NCBI GenBank assembly: GCA_903772945.1
Contig: CAICTM010000372.1
Span: 1-64,000 of the forward strand
Origin: Seminavis robusta
Taxonomy: Eukaryota; Bacillariophyta; Bacillariophyceae; Naviculales; Naviculaceae
DNA length: 64,000 bases
Reading direction: 5' to 3'
The notes beneath the pieces were generated by a model. It did no database searches, was not told the DNA's origin, and worked only from the letters and a program-made list of their open reading frames with translations. Positions 1 to 11,996 of this stretch are shown in pieces (the stretch's first letter is position 1; every line of letters begins with the position of its first letter). Both the position numbers and the translations under genes were made by a program.

Positions 1-2164
1 AGAGCCTTCGAGCCAGCGTCTGTAGCAGACGCTCTACCTTGGTCATGGAGTCTGTCACAGTCTTCATGGAAGACTTGACTGCTTTGACCTCGTCGGACAC
101 CGCTTGAAGCTGGCTTGAATCAACGCGGTGTTCCAACTGGAATTCCATAACTTCCTTCATGATAGACGGATGGCTTTGAAAGCCACGCTCAATGATCTCC
201 TGGGATCTGTTGAGGGACTGCATGAGAGTCCAAATGACTAACGCGCGGTCAGCTTCGGACGACAGATCAGAAACTCGTTGCGCCTTGGCTCGCAGGGTTT
301 GCAGAGTACCGAAATACCGTGAGACACATCGTCCCACCAATAGCCACGCTTCCTTGGAAGGGTAGTTAGAAGCGGTCGTAAGAGACCGCTGGTAGTTCGT
401 CATGTAGCTTAGAACCCGCTCACAGTGTTGCAAGGCGAGACGAGTCATGTGTCCTTTGAGACGTCCCTCTGGCGTGCTCATGTCGCGTAAGGAACTGTAC
501 GACTGCCCCAGGTCTTCGAGTAGTAAAGTAATGTGGGACTTCTGACTGTTCATGTTTTCATCATACGCAAAATATGATGGCAAAAGTGCTCCAAAACCCT
601 TGTTGTGGTCAACCAAACGGCCGTTCTTGAGGTCCGCGGATGACGAGAAGAAATAGGGAGGCCGCATGTGCGAGAAAGACGCCAAGAGGTCACTGTCTTC
701 CTGAGTGCGGTGCGCTTTCATGGACGTAGTATATGACCTGGCGTGTTCTTCTCCCGATTGAACACCAAACAACCATGATCACGAAGGCTGTGAATGAGTC
801 CATGCAGCCAGCGAGTGATGAGATGTTGTGCTTCCTGACAAACTTGAGCACATCATCCATCGAGCTGAAAGTGTAGTCATCTGACCTGAAGGCAGAAGCA
901 TCAAGAGATCGGTTGGCCAACTTGTCTGCTTTTTCCTCAGCGTCCGTGAGACGTAGACGTAGGCTATCAATGGTGTCCGACATCTGCCTGAGAGAAGATG
1001 AGGTCTGCTGTTGGTACAACAACTGCTCAGATTCAAATTAGACAAGCTCTGATCGTATCCTGTGTTGTGGGGACCGTCCGTTGTCTGATTCCCGAGCACC
1101 GCATGAAGGCGCTCCTCTAGGCTTTTTCCCAAGTTGTTGGAAGTTGTCTCCAACAGTACTGAAGGTGCGAAGCATCTTGTCCTCCAACTTGGATATGCTC
1201 CTGGAGCTGGATTGGGTGATGCCTTCCATGCTAGCTCGAATGGAGCGTCCTTCTTCCTTGTTGATAAGTACCGCGTCACAAATCGTGGCAGCACCAAAGT
1301 CGGATGGGGTAGGCCCCACACGAGCGTCAATGATGTGAATAGCTTTGTTGCCATTGAATAAGTGCTTGTTGGTTTTGTCAAAAGCGATCGAGACTCTTGA
1401 AGTGAGGGTAACAACAGATGACCGGAGGGTATCCGTGGTGTCATTTAGCTTCAGAACGGCTTCCGACATCATCTTGAGGTCATATTTGGTCTCCTCATCC
1501 TGTGCCACGTCAGCTTCGGCAAGCATGTTGAGTCTGGCTTTGACGCCCGACCTCAACTGTTTCGCGCCCAAGGCTTCGTGCATTTCTTCCGACGTTGGTT
1601 CCATGAATCGCTGAAGCTTCGCGGGAGTCTTCAGGATACGGTCACCGCCGCTGAACGAGTTGGATGACTCTTGCTTGCTGTCAGGCGTACTAGGGGAAGA
1701 ATTCGCGAGTTCGTGCTTAAATCCTTGGTGTGTCAAAACCATGGCACGTAGAACATCAGCTTGCCCAGTGAAACCCTTCAGCGATTTCGGAACCTCACTT
1801 GGCAGGTCGCCGATTAGAGCGGCAGGCACGGCAAAGGCCTGATCGATCTTCTTGGGAACTTGAATGAGTACAGTTTGGCCCATTATAGCACCCAGTTTTT
1901 CCTCGCGGTGCGCATAAACTTCGCAACTGATCTTCAAGCAGACACGGGTCTTGGCCGAGAACTTAATAAACCCCAAGCAAACATCCTCCTTAACAAGTAC
2001 GAAACGAGTCTTACCTGAAGTGTCCAATCCTTGGTTACTATCAACACCTCCATTTCCACTTAAACCCCCCCGTCAATACTAGCACGGACTGAGTCGGCAG
2101 ATGAAGGGGAAGTGCTATCGCCAAAAGCGTAAGCAGCTGGAAAAGCAAACTCATCGACCGTCAT
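1..2164 (-). pseudogene. Coiled-coil protein of unknown function, frameshifted, cut by the left edge
   Basis: I do not recognise a family. An ATG at 2164 opens a frame that continues, with jumps, to the left edge of the window. Coding character (Gln/Glu/Leu/Lys-rich heptads, no stops in the right frame) passes from frame to frame at four places: a run of seven C at 2065-2071, five T at 1123-1127, AAA near 1036-1038, and about 766-774. Three of these are homopolymer runs, and a one-base change at each rejoins the frames. Between 1 and about 740 one frame is fully open and still coding at the edge. A hydrophobic stretch lies around 775-830. A CAG/GTAAGA splice donor-like site occurs near 2010 but the frame stays open through it. 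This is either a decayed gene or one damaged by consensus indel errors; I cannot tell which. Confidence 0.55.
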
Positions 2165-2632
2165 GGCGATGGATGTACTCGAAATTTCTCTGCAAATAGT
2201 CAAGATGGTCAAGAGAGTGATCAACCTCACTTGTTCAACTTGGTTGGCTGCAGGTTAGTCTTGATAGTAGCTTTTGGATCTTCTGCTTCAGGAAGAATGA
2301 GTCTGTGGTCTCTGTCCCCTAGGTGAAGTATGCCCTTCAACTTGAATGCGTGTGGTGTGTGGTGGTGGAGAGAAGAAGCTTGAGAAAAGGAAAACTCGTA
2401 CAGTATCTTTTGTGTCGAGACACCTACCTACTGGCTAGTAGCTAGATCCGGCTAGCCAAAAGGTGCTACCCCTAATGATCAAACGACGCCAAGGAGCAAC
2501 GCTCCATGCTACTAGCTAGATAAAGAAAGGTGTAGTTTATCAAAACAGGATGATGTATTTGGTATAGTATAGTATACAATTATCAAATTACAAAACTGTG
2601 TGGGTAGCAGACAGGTCTTTTTCTCGTTTTCG
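2165..2632. other. Intergenic, no gene seen
   Basis: I see no coding frame here. The stretch includes CTAGCTAG-like palindromes near 2440 and 2515 and an AT-rich segment at 2550-2600. It separates the 5' end of the left-edge gene from the 3' end of its minus-strand neighbour. Confidence 0.5.
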
Positions 2633-3328
2633 TTATTGAAGCCTGGCATAGGTAGCCCATCCTTGTTCTAGCAAACGCTTTCGGGCATCCTCCACTTTGC
2701 GAAGGAGTTTGGTATTGCCAGCAACGTGTTTGCGTGGGAGAGGATCTTCAATCACTACCTGTGGCTTGCTGCTAGTGGTAGTGGTAGTGCTGGTGTTTTC
2801 CAACTCTGGCGTGTCCACTTGTCGTGGGGGAAAGGACTTTTTGCGTCGAATGGCCTTGTTGTGCAGGAGTTGCTTGATGGTTTCGTGTCGTTGTGCTTGG
2901 ATCTTGGCGGCACTCTTTTCGGAGCGCTTGATATCCTCCGAACTGACATCAAAGACAAATGTCAAGAGAAACTTGCGTGTTTCGCGGGTCAAGGGAGTCA
3001 AGACCGATGCTCGTTCTCGTGTGTCTTCGTACTTGCGCACTGTCAGAGGCTTTTGGTCGATGGACTTCCATCCCAAGCTCAAAGAGGGACCTTGCGATAC
3101 GGCGGGGTTGTCTCCTGCGATGCGCTCGAATTCTCGAATCTGCACAGTGCCAAAGGACACCACGCGACGACGTCTTCGTGGCAGGGTGCCGGTGCTGCCT
3201 CTAATTTGTTTGTTGACAACAACCGCCTTCTTGGTGGGCATGCTGCCAGTGCTGCGACGGAGCTTTGTGGGTGCTTCGGTGGCTGCTGGGTTGGCCATGT
3301 TTGCTGCTACTGTATTATTGGACTGCAT
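2633..3328 (-). CDS. Basic diatom-type conserved hypothetical protein
   Basis: The predicted protein has 231 residues from the ATG at 3328. The frame stays open upstream to 3496, but that part looks untranslated and hydrophobic, so I chose the internal Met that begins MQSNNT. The first third is Ser/Thr/Lys/Arg-rich. It is followed by an RRRRRVVSFGTVQIREFERI motif and then GPSLSLGW. From memory, basic-RRVSFG-IREFER proteins are common among uncharacterised diatom proteins. The C-terminal half is Lys/Arg-rich and probably helical, with a poly-Thr patch before the end. There is no signal peptide and no transmembrane segment. Function is unknown; the basic composition would suit a nuclear or nucleic-acid-associated role, which is inference only. 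No intron is needed. Confidence 0.7.
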   Translation of the reverse strand: MQSNNTVAANMANPAATEAPTKLRRSTGSMPTKKAVVVNKQIRGSTGTLPRRRRRVVSFGTVQIREFERIAGDNPAVSQGPSLSLGWKSIDQKPLTVRKYEDTRERASVLTPLTRETRKFLLTFVFDVSSEDIKRSEKSAAKIQAQRHETIKQLLHNKAIRRKKSFPPRQVDTPELENTSTTTTTSSKPQVVIEDPLPRKHVAGNTKLLRKVEDARKRLLEQGWATYARLQ

Positions 3329-5018
3329 GGTATTGAATTGTGAGAAGAGGGGTCTGATGAAGGAGAGAAAGATCGCTGAAAGATAGCAAACTATTCCTGG
3401 CGGAAGTAAGAGCTTGGCCTCCAGACAAGGTTTCCTGCCCAAGAACAAAGATTGTGGGTCTGGTAGCGGTATTCGGGCAAGACCGCGATTTATCATTAGC
3501 CAGACTCATTCTGCATGCCCACCACGACGAGCATTTGCAGCGGAAGATAGACGGCTACTGCCAGCTTACTGCCTCCGCGTCAACCTTCACATCACCAAGC
3601 AGCTACTGGTTCTCTACTCAGAGCACGTAAAGAGCTTCTAACGCGTCAAAGCACGAGGATGCTCTTCGACTGGGAGAAGAAGTACATTTTACACCATACT
3701 AACTTCCCCGCAGTCACAATACTCAAAACATCCAACTTAGCGTTCTCACCTGTAGCTTTGGTACCGGTATTAGTCATTCGATAATACTAGTGTACTCACA
3801 GTGCTTGTAAATGGGTCTGGTGTTCACTGGTTTCTTTTTTATCTTCCGCGTAAGGTATCACTGCGTAGAGAGGGTAAATTATTCTATTCACCATTCACAA
3901 TCTCAACAGAAAAGTACAGTTTTTCTATCAACCACCACATGAGCCTTTCCCAAATGCCCTGATGAATGGTTTGAACTGGTCAATGCACTTTATTTACGGC
4001 TTAGAGGAAAACAATGGTAAAGGCGTAAACTCACCGTAAGGGCCTGTGGGAATCAACGAGAATGACCCAGTCAGGACATAATATTTTGTGTCACGGTTCA
4101 AGTTTGGCCTTGTGCTTTCCGATCGAAAGAATAACAATGTTCCTTCCAATGAGGACATAAACCTGTTGAAAACAGTTTCCTATTGCCACACTTAGAAATC
4201 TCTCAAAGCAGTCTTTACCTTGCGTTCTTTTGGAAATGGTCCTTTAATTCGTTTTGATAATTGGAACAATAAGAACGGACTTTGAAAAATGATTGCCGGA
4301 AATCTATGCCAGGAACAGTAGATGATTGCCACAGTTGCTACCCCAAAACAGGAGTGCTAAAGTTCAATGTGCCCCTTGAACGAAACGTTCGTCTAGAAGC
4401 AGTCACGTTTTTACCAAATTTGTCCGGAGCAGTCATACCTGATCACGTGAGAGAATCAATCCAATCAGTGAGTTATTATGGTTTTCTCCTTTACGAATAC
4501 AAAAAGAAGGCTGTTTGTTCTGAGAGCATCTGAGTGTCTCAACTGATTTATTTGTAAATGACCCAAAAATTGACTCACAAAATGTCGTTTTAATTAAGTC
4601 GTTCCACGAACCAAGCTTGTCTCGTACGTGGTTTCAGAACAAACACACACACATCATTTATTTGCAGTGGCGACTTGTTTTGTCACCATGGATGGATGCA
4701 GTGGCCACACCACCAGTACCGCGCAACATGGCATCGTCATCCGGCATCATCGTGGCGACGCAGTCGCCACATGCGCAACCAACACACTCGGAGCAGGACG
4801 CTTTCGATGTCATAGCAGGCCCCAGAAGAAAGTTCATTACCCAGCGCAATTCCCCCACCGTGCGTCTCATCAATACCGCGTTGCCACTTCCGTGTTGAAC
4901 ACCGCCGTGATCATCAGCTCCACCACTTCCTGATTATCTTGTCTCGGCACATTTTGATCGACTAGCTTGATCGTTTTTCTCGGAATATCAAGGTACCGGT
5001 ACTTGAGAAGATTCAGGA
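3329..5018. other. Intergenic region, no convincing gene
   Basis: This 1.7 kb lies between divergent genes. Short frames exist at 4282-4533 (+) and 4658-4873 (-). The latter ends in a Cys-rich tail (SECVGCACGDC) and could be a terminal exon, but I find no partner exon with matching splice sites. The part from 3640 to 4600 is AT-rich. A GGTACCGGTAC palindrome sits at 4991-5001, just upstream of the HAD gene. Confidence 0.45.
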
Positions 5019-5870
5019 ATGTTCCGATCTTGCAGCAGGCTTCCCCTGGTCTCGATTGTTGTGTTGGGTATCTTGGCAAGATCCGCCGTGGCCTTCGTGT
5101 CTAGACCCACCACTGCTGGTAGTACTAGGAGTGACAGATTGGCTCGTGGGATGTTACCCAACTCCCTCCAGGGTGTCATTTTTGACATTGACGGAACCTT
5201 GGCCGATTCTTGGAAGCTAGGATTCGATGCTACCCAGAGTGTCTTGACCCAAAACAACATTGACCCTATTACGGAAGAGGAGTATCATCGTTGCACTCGA
5301 TACTGCACACCCGATCGATTGGCACGTCATGCCGGATTGGAACCGGGTGATGCCGAATTTGAAGCCGTCGGTGAACGATTGGGGCACGAATTTGATACCC
5401 TCTACATTGGACTCGTCTCGCTGGAAACGGCGGCATTCTTCCCGGGGATTCACGCGTTCCTAGAAAACTTGCCGTCGCACTTGAAACTGGGAGCATTGAC
5501 CAATGCCGCGGTGGCGTATGCGCATGCGGTATTTCAAGTTAATTTGAAGAATAGTGAGAGAAGTGTCAAGTTTGAATCGGTTCATGGTGCCGACGATGTC
5601 CCGGCACCCAAACCGGCGGCCGATGGATTGTGGTTGGTCTGTCAAGAATTGGGGGTGAAACCCGAAGATTGTGTCTACGTGGGGGATAGTCCCAGTGATG
5701 CCATGGCAGCCAAGAATGCTGGTATGCCCGCTATTGGGGTTCTGTGGGGCAGCCACAGCGAACAAAGCTTGCAAAAGGCTCCCTTTGATCATCTTTGCCG
5801 GACCGTGGAAGAATTGAAAGAGATCCTTCCGGGATCCGTGCCAGCAGCTGCAGCAGTGGTGCAAGAGTAA
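5019..5870 (+). CDS. Plastid-targeted HAD-superfamily phosphatase (phosphoglycolate phosphatase-like)
   Basis: The protein has 283 residues and no intron. Residues 1-25 form a hydrophobic signal peptide ending in AVA followed by Phe26, like the Phe cleavage site of diatom plastid pre-sequences. A Ser/Thr/Arg-rich transit stretch follows to about residue 48. HAD motif I is FDIDGTLADS with nucleophile Asp56 and general acid Asp58. Motif II is LTNA, motif III the Lys in APKP, and motif IV VGDSPSDAMAAKNAG. The cap between motifs I and II is helical (C1 type). Family knowledge suggests hydrolysis of a small phosphate ester, possibly 2-phosphoglycolate in photorespiration; the substrate cannot be read from sequence. 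The ATG at 5019 is chosen because it supplies the complete targeting signal. A GCTAGC palindrome follows the stop by about 13 bp. Confidence 0.85.
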   Translation: MFRSCSRLPLVSIVVLGILARSAVAFVSRPTTAGSTRSDRLARGMLPNSLQGVIFDIDGTLADSWKLGFDATQSVLTQNNIDPITEEEYHRCTRYCTPDRLARHAGLEPGDAEFEAVGERLGHEFDTLYIGLVSLETAAFFPGIHAFLENLPSHLKLGALTNAAVAYAHAVFQVNLKNSERSVKFESVHGADDVPAPKPAADGLWLVCQELGVKPEDCVYVGDSPSDAMAAKNAGMPAIGVLWGSHSEQSLQKAPFDHLCRTVEELKEILPGSVPAAAAVVQE

Positions 5871-6825
5871 AAAGACTGTACAGGCTAGCTACTAGGCAGA
5901 CAGGCAGCTGCCAATGGCAACTGTCCTAAAGCTGTGGCTTGAATTGCTTCGTGCATATTGTAAACCTACTTTCGGTGTACATAAACTATCAATGTAGAAA
6001 TATTCAGTGAAGGACCCGTAGCTATGGACTTGAATTGCTAAGCCTTAGAAGTTTTAACAAACATGAGTTGATTACAACAACAACAATATCTTTATAACGG
6101 ATAGTATGGTTTCAGTTGACGAATGCTCCTGTGTCCCAGCTGAAGCCTTGGGCAATCCCCGCAAGCCGAAGCAAGGGTTGATCTTACAGAGAGGCAACCA
6201 AGGGCACCCTCGTTGGCAGCACAGCCACTCACAAGGGGAGGAGTTGGTGCATTTATGTATCATCAGTAATTTTACTTCATACGATTTTAGCAACTGGATT
6301 ACATGGGAAGATCTTGCAGGACTGTGCCAAACATCAAAGGCTGAAGGAATTGTCAAATGACATGAAAGTGTTTTTGGTAGGAAAAAATAAGAACGTCAGA
6401 GCTAGCTACCCAGATAGTAGATCAATTCTGCCAGCTAAGTTACTGCAAAATTTAGCAAAAGCAATGCGACCTCATATCCACCAGCCGTGCATGAGAGGGA
6501 TGTTCAGTTGCCTGCCTGGCCCTTAGTTCACGTCATTATCAGTGTGGCAGCTCCTGCTTACGCAAGGGATGCGAGACTGACGGCCAGCCATGATGAGACA
6601 CTGCTGCAATTTCAGAAAAATTTGTGATATATAAAGTGATAAAAAAGTATTTGTATCCATGACTGAGAGGACAGGCCCCTTTGCTCGCTGACACTCACCA
6701 GAGCAGATCTACGTAGCAAGACATCAGATAGAAGACGACCAAGTATTCTCCTGCATTCAGCTATCTTTACTTCTTTGCTCCCTTCCTCCTATCCACTCGA
6801 CTACCAGGTAGCTAGCTAGTCCATC
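5871..6825. other. Intergenic region, no gene seen
   Basis: No frame here has convincing protein character. Short open frames on both strands around 6072-6360 overlap each other and look random. A TAGCTAGCTAG palindrome lies about 15 bp upstream of the sulfatase ATG. Confidence 0.45.
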
Positions 6826-8555
6826 ATGGTGAATGCAACAGCTGCTCCACAGTTGATTCTCTTGTTGATGACGGATCAATTTCGCCAAGATGCCTTTACT
6901 CCGGAAATCACACCCAATTTGTATCATACCTTCTCGTTGGATCCTCACGCCACTACCTTCTCCAATGCCTACGTGAGCACTCCCATTTGCACACCGGCTA
7001 GAGCAGGATTGCTGACGGGAAAGTCTCCTTGGGCACATGGCATGTTGGGGTACGCTTACACGGTCAATTGCAGTAGTTACCCCACCACCTTGCCGCAGGT
7101 GCTGCAGGATATGGGAGGTTACGAAACCTTTTCGGTGGGCAAGAACCATTTTGGATGGCATCCATCCGGGGAATACGCTGGACAGGGATATCAACATCGG
7201 CAAGTATACGATGCCTTGACCCGTCAACCTCATCCTGACGAATATATGGAATATTGGGACAACTTACATCCTGGAGTGGATCCGCTCAGTGTCACCTGTG
7301 AACATGGATTGACCTACAATGAGTGGCGAGCATGTCCTTATGGTGGAGTTAATGAAAGTGAACATCCTACGCCTTGGACGACACGACAAGCTCTGAAATA
7401 CTTGAATTCCTTTGATTTTTCCAATAATTCCAACCAAAAAATGTTTCTCAAAGTCAGTTACCACCGCCCTCATTCACCCTATGATCCCCCGGCGAGGTTA
7501 CTCGACAAACGATTGCAAGGACATGTCCCCAAACGATTCATCAATAATACCAGCTGGGATATTAGATACGCCAATTCTACACCCATGGGTGCTTCGGATT
7601 GGTTTGGTGACCCTGGAGATGAAGTGGCTCGGCATTCTCGTGCTGGGTATCTGGCCAGCTGCGAGTTTGTCGATGAAGGCATGGGGACCATTTTTCAATG
7701 GCTCAAAGAACATGGCTTGTGGGATTCCTCTTTGATTATCTGGACCACGGATCATGGTGATATGAATGGGGATCAGTGAGTGGACTTCTACATTTTTTAA
7801 TCGAAGATGACAGTTTGTTTTTGCAGCAAAGATGTTTCTCAACATGTCGCTTATCGTCTTTTTTTAGCAACATGTGGCGCAAGGGGTATCCTTATGAAGG
7901 AAGCTCGCACGTCAATCTTGTTGTCAAAGTTCCAGCGGCTGATGGTTCGTCCAACACAATCATGGACACACCCAATAGGAGTCCAGCGTTGGTGGAAACC
8001 CGCGATATTGCGGTGACAATCTACGACTATCTTGGTTTGTTGGGCAAGGTGAAACAAAAAGATCCTTTGGTGAATGGCAAGTCCTTGATACCAATTGTGA
8101 AGAGTGGTGGAGACGTGAATCATCAAGTCCGGTCCTGGTTGGACCTGGAATTGGCAACACAGTACAGAGCTGACATTCAATGGAATGCCATTGTGGGACG
8201 ATTTGAGTTCACCGATGATGGCGGAGAGGAGTCGTGTGGATTGTGGAAATACATTTACCATGTTTGGATTGGTCAAGAACAGTTGTTCTGTTTGACGCGA
8301 GATCCATGGGAAACCTATGATTTGTCCAAGGTTCGTGCGTTCTCACCAGTCACAAAGCACTGGAGGGATACCATGATCCATCAGTTTGAAACGGAGCAAC
8401 GTGGGGAACGGTGGGTCAAGAATGGTCATTTGGTTGTTGGACGATGGACGCCTACATTGGCAGCAAACTTTCCATGCAAAAACGACAATGGCGGTAAGAG
8501 GGATGGGAAGTGGGAGGACGACTCTGAATCTCTAATTGTGAAAGCAGAATATTAG
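6826..8555 (+). CDS. Type I sulfatase (sulfatase 1 of two paralogues)
   Basis: Two exons, 6826-7775 and 7868-8555, give 545 residues. The 92 bp intron begins GTGAGT and ends TTTTTAG; joining gives GDH-NMWRKGYPYEGSSH, which matches the paralogue at 25610-27331. The N-terminus has the metal-binding LLMTDQFRQDAF. Cys55 in STPICTPARAGLLTG is the C-x-P-x-R site converted to formylglycine in active sulfatases. Further motifs are YHRPHSPYDPP and WTTDHGD near residue 306. The enzyme should hydrolyse sulfate esters; the overall pattern resembles choline-sulfatase or iduronate-sulfatase relatives, but the substrate is not determinable. There is no clear signal peptide. It converges on the coiled-coil gene, with only about 100 bp between the two stops. 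Confidence 0.88.
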
Positions 8556-8657
8556 CTCACACGTGAAGAACGTTGCTGTCCTTATCATGTGTAACTTCAA
8601 ACCGAAACATTCAATCATCATGCATCCGTATCGCAAATGCTGGCAACGAGCCTGTCA

Positions 8658-10728
8658 TCAATCTCCTTTATTGCGTGGTGTCAATCCAAACGCGGGTCTG
8701 ACAGTACCGCGGGGGACAAATGGAGTACTCTTTCGGCCGTCAGTGGTCTTTGACAGTTCTTCAAGCCTCTTGCGAGCTTGGTCATGGTTCTCCCGCCACG
8801 TGTGGGCAAGCTTTTCCATATGTTCTTGTGTATTGTCGTTGCTAATGAGCACTTCTTGACAGCAATCTTCGTGTCCATTTTTTGCTATTTCCGCAAGTTT
8901 TGCACGACTTTGCTGTTGAGTTTGCTTCCATTGGCGTTGTAAGATCTCTAGCTCCAGTGAATTGTTAGTGTAATCGTCTGTGGTACCACTATTTTCTTGC
9001 TTCTCGGACAGGACTCGCTCGGCCTCTGTCGCCCTTGATTGGAGGGCTCGGTTCGTCTCCTGGGCTTCCTTTAGTTGCTGTTTCAAAGAGATGTTTTCTT
9101 GGGACGCTGCTTCCGCTGAGTTGTGGGCCAGAGCGACCTTTGCCTCTAGTTTGTCTGCTCGTTCCTTCCACGAATCTCGGTCCGCCAAAAACTCGTCCAT
9201 CTCGTGCTCATCGGCCTGATTTTGTTGTTTCTCTACTGCCTCATCGTACTTTTGTTGCAGGCTGGACAGTTCACTCTTCAGTTCTTCATTTTCCTCCTTA
9301 CTGCGTGATTGTTCTGATTCTAGACTATGGATTCTTGCTGTAAGCTCCTTTCGGTCATTGCTCATGCTTGCCTTCAGCTCCCGCCTGACCTGAGCTTCAA
9401 CTGCCTGCTGCTGACTTGCCTCTTTGGCCTTCGCCATGAGGTTCTCGTGGTCCAAACGATCCAACTTTCTCGAGAGCTCGGCGTTTGCCTCATCGAGGCG
9501 TTTTCTCTCCTTCCCCAGTGAGTCTATCTTTGACTGAAGAGTTCGGCGTTGAACCTCGAGACTTTGCTCCTCCTCTGCCTGTGCGCTTTGAACTGTAGCC
9601 TCAAGGATGTTGATCCTTGTTTGCAATCCAATACGTTCAGCTTTCATTTGACTGTTTTCTCTTTGCATCTCTGCATAGTCGTGATCACGGGCGACCAGAT
9701 TGTCTCGTTGATTGAGGATTCCGGCCACTTCTGCTTTCAGCTCGCTTACACGTTGTCGTTTCTGGTCAAGCTCTTCCTCCAAGCGGTCTATTTTGGTTTG
9801 CTTTTGCTCTATGCGCAATTGAAAGCTGAGACGTTCCTTGTCCTTTGTCTCCGCAAGGGCATCCTTCTGGGAAATCAAACGGCTGATCTCTGCAAAGAAC
9901 TCAATGTCAATGAATGAACACCGTTGAGGATGTACGGTACCAGTAGTGTTCCGATGGTACAAGCAGGACATGATGACCACATACCTTTCTTGGCTTTATC
10001 CACCTGTTCTTGAAGCTTCGCGATGGCCCGGTTGTGTTTCTCTCGTTCCTTTCGGTTTCGAAGCGATCGCTTAAGCTTCTCCTGTTCCTGGGTAGCAGAT
10101 CGCAGCTGCACCTGGAGGTTTTGAAGGGTGAAGTTGCGCAGTACCAACTGATCTTCCAGATCAGTTCTTGCGAACTGCAGCTTGGTCACTTCTTCTTCCA
10201 GTAACTGGATTGTGAAGGACGAATTTCGTATCTCCTCCAAGAGTAAATCCTGATGGTTGACCTGTAAAAGCGAAATAGAAATCCGAGATTGAGTTGTCGC
10301 CGGCAGAGCAGAGTGCGCTGATGCATGTGTCTCATTACCTGCTTGCCGAAGTCAAAGACCAACCGAAACAAGGCGGCAATGCAGCGGAGCACCCAGTTCT
10401 TTCTTCGGGCGTGGAACTGCTGCATAAGCAACTTTTCAATACTTTGCATGTACGTGTTGCTTTTCGACCGTGTGTTCGCATACTCCGTCACCTGCGTCTT
10501 GAGCCCGCTGTTTTCGTTGTTGAGCGTTGTTATCTTTTCCAAGAGTTCTGTTCGGGAAGCTTTGAATTCTGGCAGATGGGCATATGGGCTTCTTGAGCCC
10601 AAAAAGAAACCTGTCCTAGTGGTAGTGGTGCGTTGTAGTCCATTAGCTCCGAACGGATTTCGTCCCTCGACCGCCCTCGCGAGTGCCGCTGCGGTCAAGG
10701 CCAGGACAAGACAGAGCCACCACCGCAT
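8658..10728 (-). CDS. Secreted or membrane-inserted long coiled-coil protein
   Basis: Three exons in transcription order, 10728-10339, 10261-9985 and 9889-8658, join in frame to 632 residues. The introns are 77 bp and 95 bp, with GTAATG/TTTACAG and GTATGT/TTTGCAG ends. The start is the ATG at 10728 (MRWWLCLVLALTAAALARAV), a clear signal peptide or ER entry signal. A Thr/Arg-rich segment and then continuous heptad coiled coil follow from about residue 55 to 590, dominated by Glu, Gln, Lys, Leu and Arg. The tail RGTVRPAFGLTPRNKGD is not coiled. A short hydrophobic patch near WVLRCIAALFRLVFDF may contact membrane. I recognise no specific family; a structural or tethering role in the secretory system or plastid envelope is possible. 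Confidence in the gene model is high and in its function low. Confidence 0.78.
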
Positions 10729-11996
10729 GGCCAACGAGATTTAATCAGATCACTCCTGATGCCTGCCAAAAAGCTGACCTATTTAGAGGGAGAAGCTGTG
10801 TTTGTGATGGAAAATGGATGAAGAACGGCGAGCGTGGAATCTACCCACGAAAACTGCCACGGGGCAATTCTCAATTGTCACACACCACAAGCTCTGACAG
10901 TCCGGCACTGGTAGGTTTCCACGACAACGACTGTACCACCCAGCGCGCAAGCTAGCAAGTAATTGAAAGAAAGCTCACCATTCTAGATACGGATCAATTC
11001 GCAGGTGTATGACATCGTACGAGATGGTTGCTCGAAGAGAGTAGAAGAGAGACTGAATCTGTCGAAACTGCTACAGTGGCACAGCGAAGAAGAGAGATCC
11101 ATGTCATCCTCGTCACCTAGCTACCACATAACTGGAACAATGAGTCCACCACCTAGGCACCCAGCTAGCAGGTAAGTTGGCTTACTCCAGATCCACGGTG
11201 TTCGCTGCCGGTACACATGTACCAACTGGCTTCTGATTCCTTGAACCGATTCCCCTACGATCACCTGACGAAGTTGAGAAGCACACCCCAGTGCCAACTG
11301 GCTGGCGGCTCCGTCAAATCTAATGATAAATCATACTGTAGCGGCTTGCAAGAGATTCTGCAGGACTCCTCCAATCTAGCCAATAAAGTGTATTTCCGTC
11401 CGACACACATCCCCTGGTTCTGCCCAGGTTGATAGTCGGGCATCACCGCTCGACCAACACCAGTAACAACACCAAGACACACCTCATGTTGACTTTTGGA
11501 CCAAACCCGGCTGGGCAATCTACATGTAGGTCCCAATTCCCACTCCCGTACTTTGGTCTTCTGGTGGCCTGCACTGCTGGGCCGCTGGACACCACGTACG
11601 GTCCAGCTAGCTAGCTACTAGCTAGCTAGCCTATCGGTGTGGTATGCGTAGTACATACTGGTACTTGTGGTTCAGACTTCAGACCCAGTCCCCGGCTGTC
11701 CAGCTGTCGCGTCTCGAACATCAGGACATAGGTGTGGTACCGCTGGGCCGACACAAGCCTGATGTTATGTAATATGCAAGCCTGGAGTTGATGATTAAAT
11801 GAAAAGGTTTATGTTTTCCAAGCAAAAGAATTACAGATTGATCACTCGTGAAGCAGAAGCGTGAAGTGACCCCACCCTGTTCGCTTCTGTCAACCTGAAC
11901 CCCAAAACCAACGGCAAACCGAGGAGCCCGGGCTCAAAACAAACAAACACAACAATAGCACGCAGAACCAAAACACCACAAAGAAAAGGACATGCC
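10729..11996. other. Intergenic region upstream of LRR gene 1, with duplicated blocks
   Basis: No gene is seen. The stretch carries blocks repeated upstream of LRR gene 2 (described separately), a dense TAGCTAGC palindrome cluster at about 11604-11632, and a short upstream reading frame (ATG CCA TGA) at 11992, just before the LRR start. Confidence 0.55.
10958..11870. repeat. 5' flank of segmental duplication, copy 1 (blocks A-B-C-D)
   Basis: Four blocks recur in the same order and orientation upstream of LRR gene 2. Block A (about 10958-11085) resembles 14512-14652. Block B (about 11228-11318, containing CAGTGCCAACTGGCTGGCGG) resembles 14852-14945. Block C (about 11350-11500, containing TGTATTTCCGTCC) resembles 17527-17695. 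Block D (about 11770-11870, containing CGTGAAG) resembles 17985-18115. Together with the LRR gene they make a direct segmental duplication. Confidence 0.75.

Noticed and set aside
2697-3386. Long plus-strand frames opposite the basic protein gene
   Set aside because: They are antisense shadows of the minus-strand gene, with poor protein composition.
4658-5079. Minus-strand frames with a Cys-rich segment (SECVGCACGDC)
   Set aside because: Two frames abut without usable splice sites, and the upper one overlaps the HAD gene start; kept only as an intergenic note.
6072-6360. Overlapping short frames on both strands
   Set aside because: No conserved motif, no consistent start and opposite-strand overlap.
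9549-9917. Leu/Cys-rich plus-strand frame resembling a membrane protein
   Set aside because: It is the complement of coiled-coil codons (CTC/CTT from GAG/AAG), a typical shadow.
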